From an uncultured beta proteobacterium (lineage in GTDB: Bacteria; Pseudomonadota; Gammaproteobacteria; Burkholderiales; SG8-39), in contig CADEDU010000134.1 of NCBI GenBank assembly GCA_902826155.1, positions 1 through 13,178 on the forward strand: DNA of 13,178 nt. The letters are read 5' to 3'. The notes below the pieces were generated by a model. The model ran no database searches. It had not been told where the DNA came from and worked only from the letters and a program-made list of their open reading frames with translations. A program made the translations under genes and the position numbers. Shown here piece by piece: positions 13,171 through 13,178 of the stretch. Within the stretch, counting starts at the first letter, position 1. Each line of letters starts with the position of its first letter.

Positions 13171-13178
13171 CGGCGCGG

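Overview
The window is GC-rich DNA with the hallmarks of a betaproteobacterium, most likely Burkholderiales or a relative. It has two Bug-type (TctC-like) periplasmic receptors in tandem, a DctPQM TRAP transporter, a HyuAB-type hydantoinase/oxoprolinase pair, and a copy of the short TTCGACAGGCTCAGGG-type dispersed repeat. This placement is inferred from gene content; no rRNA or other marker is present.

Layout: (1) 3-1215, plus strand: the 3' end of one Bug receptor gene, a GC-rich spacer with a hairpin, then a complete second Bug receptor. (2) 1286-2990: a minus-strand single-domain VOC (glyoxalase/extradiol-dioxygenase-like) protein and a divergent plus-strand acyltransferase-3 membrane protein whose probable starts touch. 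(3) 2962-6593, minus strand: an operon reading dctP, a repeat cluster, dctQ, dctM, cupin. It is headed by a near-consensus sigma70 promoter (TTGACA, 17-bp spacer, TATATA). The cupin gene runs convergently 29 bp into the acyltransferase 3' end. (4) 6767-10796, plus strand: hyuA and hyuB, overlapping by 8 bp and divergent from dctP. (5) 10940-11380: a 146-aa orphan protein. (6) 11470-12190: a LysE/RhtB exporter gene that has the anatomy of an integron gene cassette, with an attC site at 12119-12196. (7) 12331 to the end: decayed transposase remnants, an IS1182-like C-terminus (minus strand) abutting an internally deleted, frameshifted IS3-family relic (plus strand).

Regions 1-4 look like one catabolic neighbourhood. 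The TRAP and Bug proteins would bind and import small organic anions. HyuAB would carry out an ATP-dependent amide-ring opening or carboxylation, and the VOC and cupin proteins could act on oxidised or aromatic intermediates. The actual substrate cannot be read from sequence, and no regulator gene is present.

The right-hand 2.2 kb is accessory DNA. The most notable point is the exporter cassette. Its attC R'' box (GGCTAAC) is exactly complementary to the box rebuilt from the cassette's own two ends (G + TTAGCC), and that match extends to 13 bp. No integrase gene lies in the window, so this is either the edge of an integron or an isolated cassette later hit by insertion sequences.
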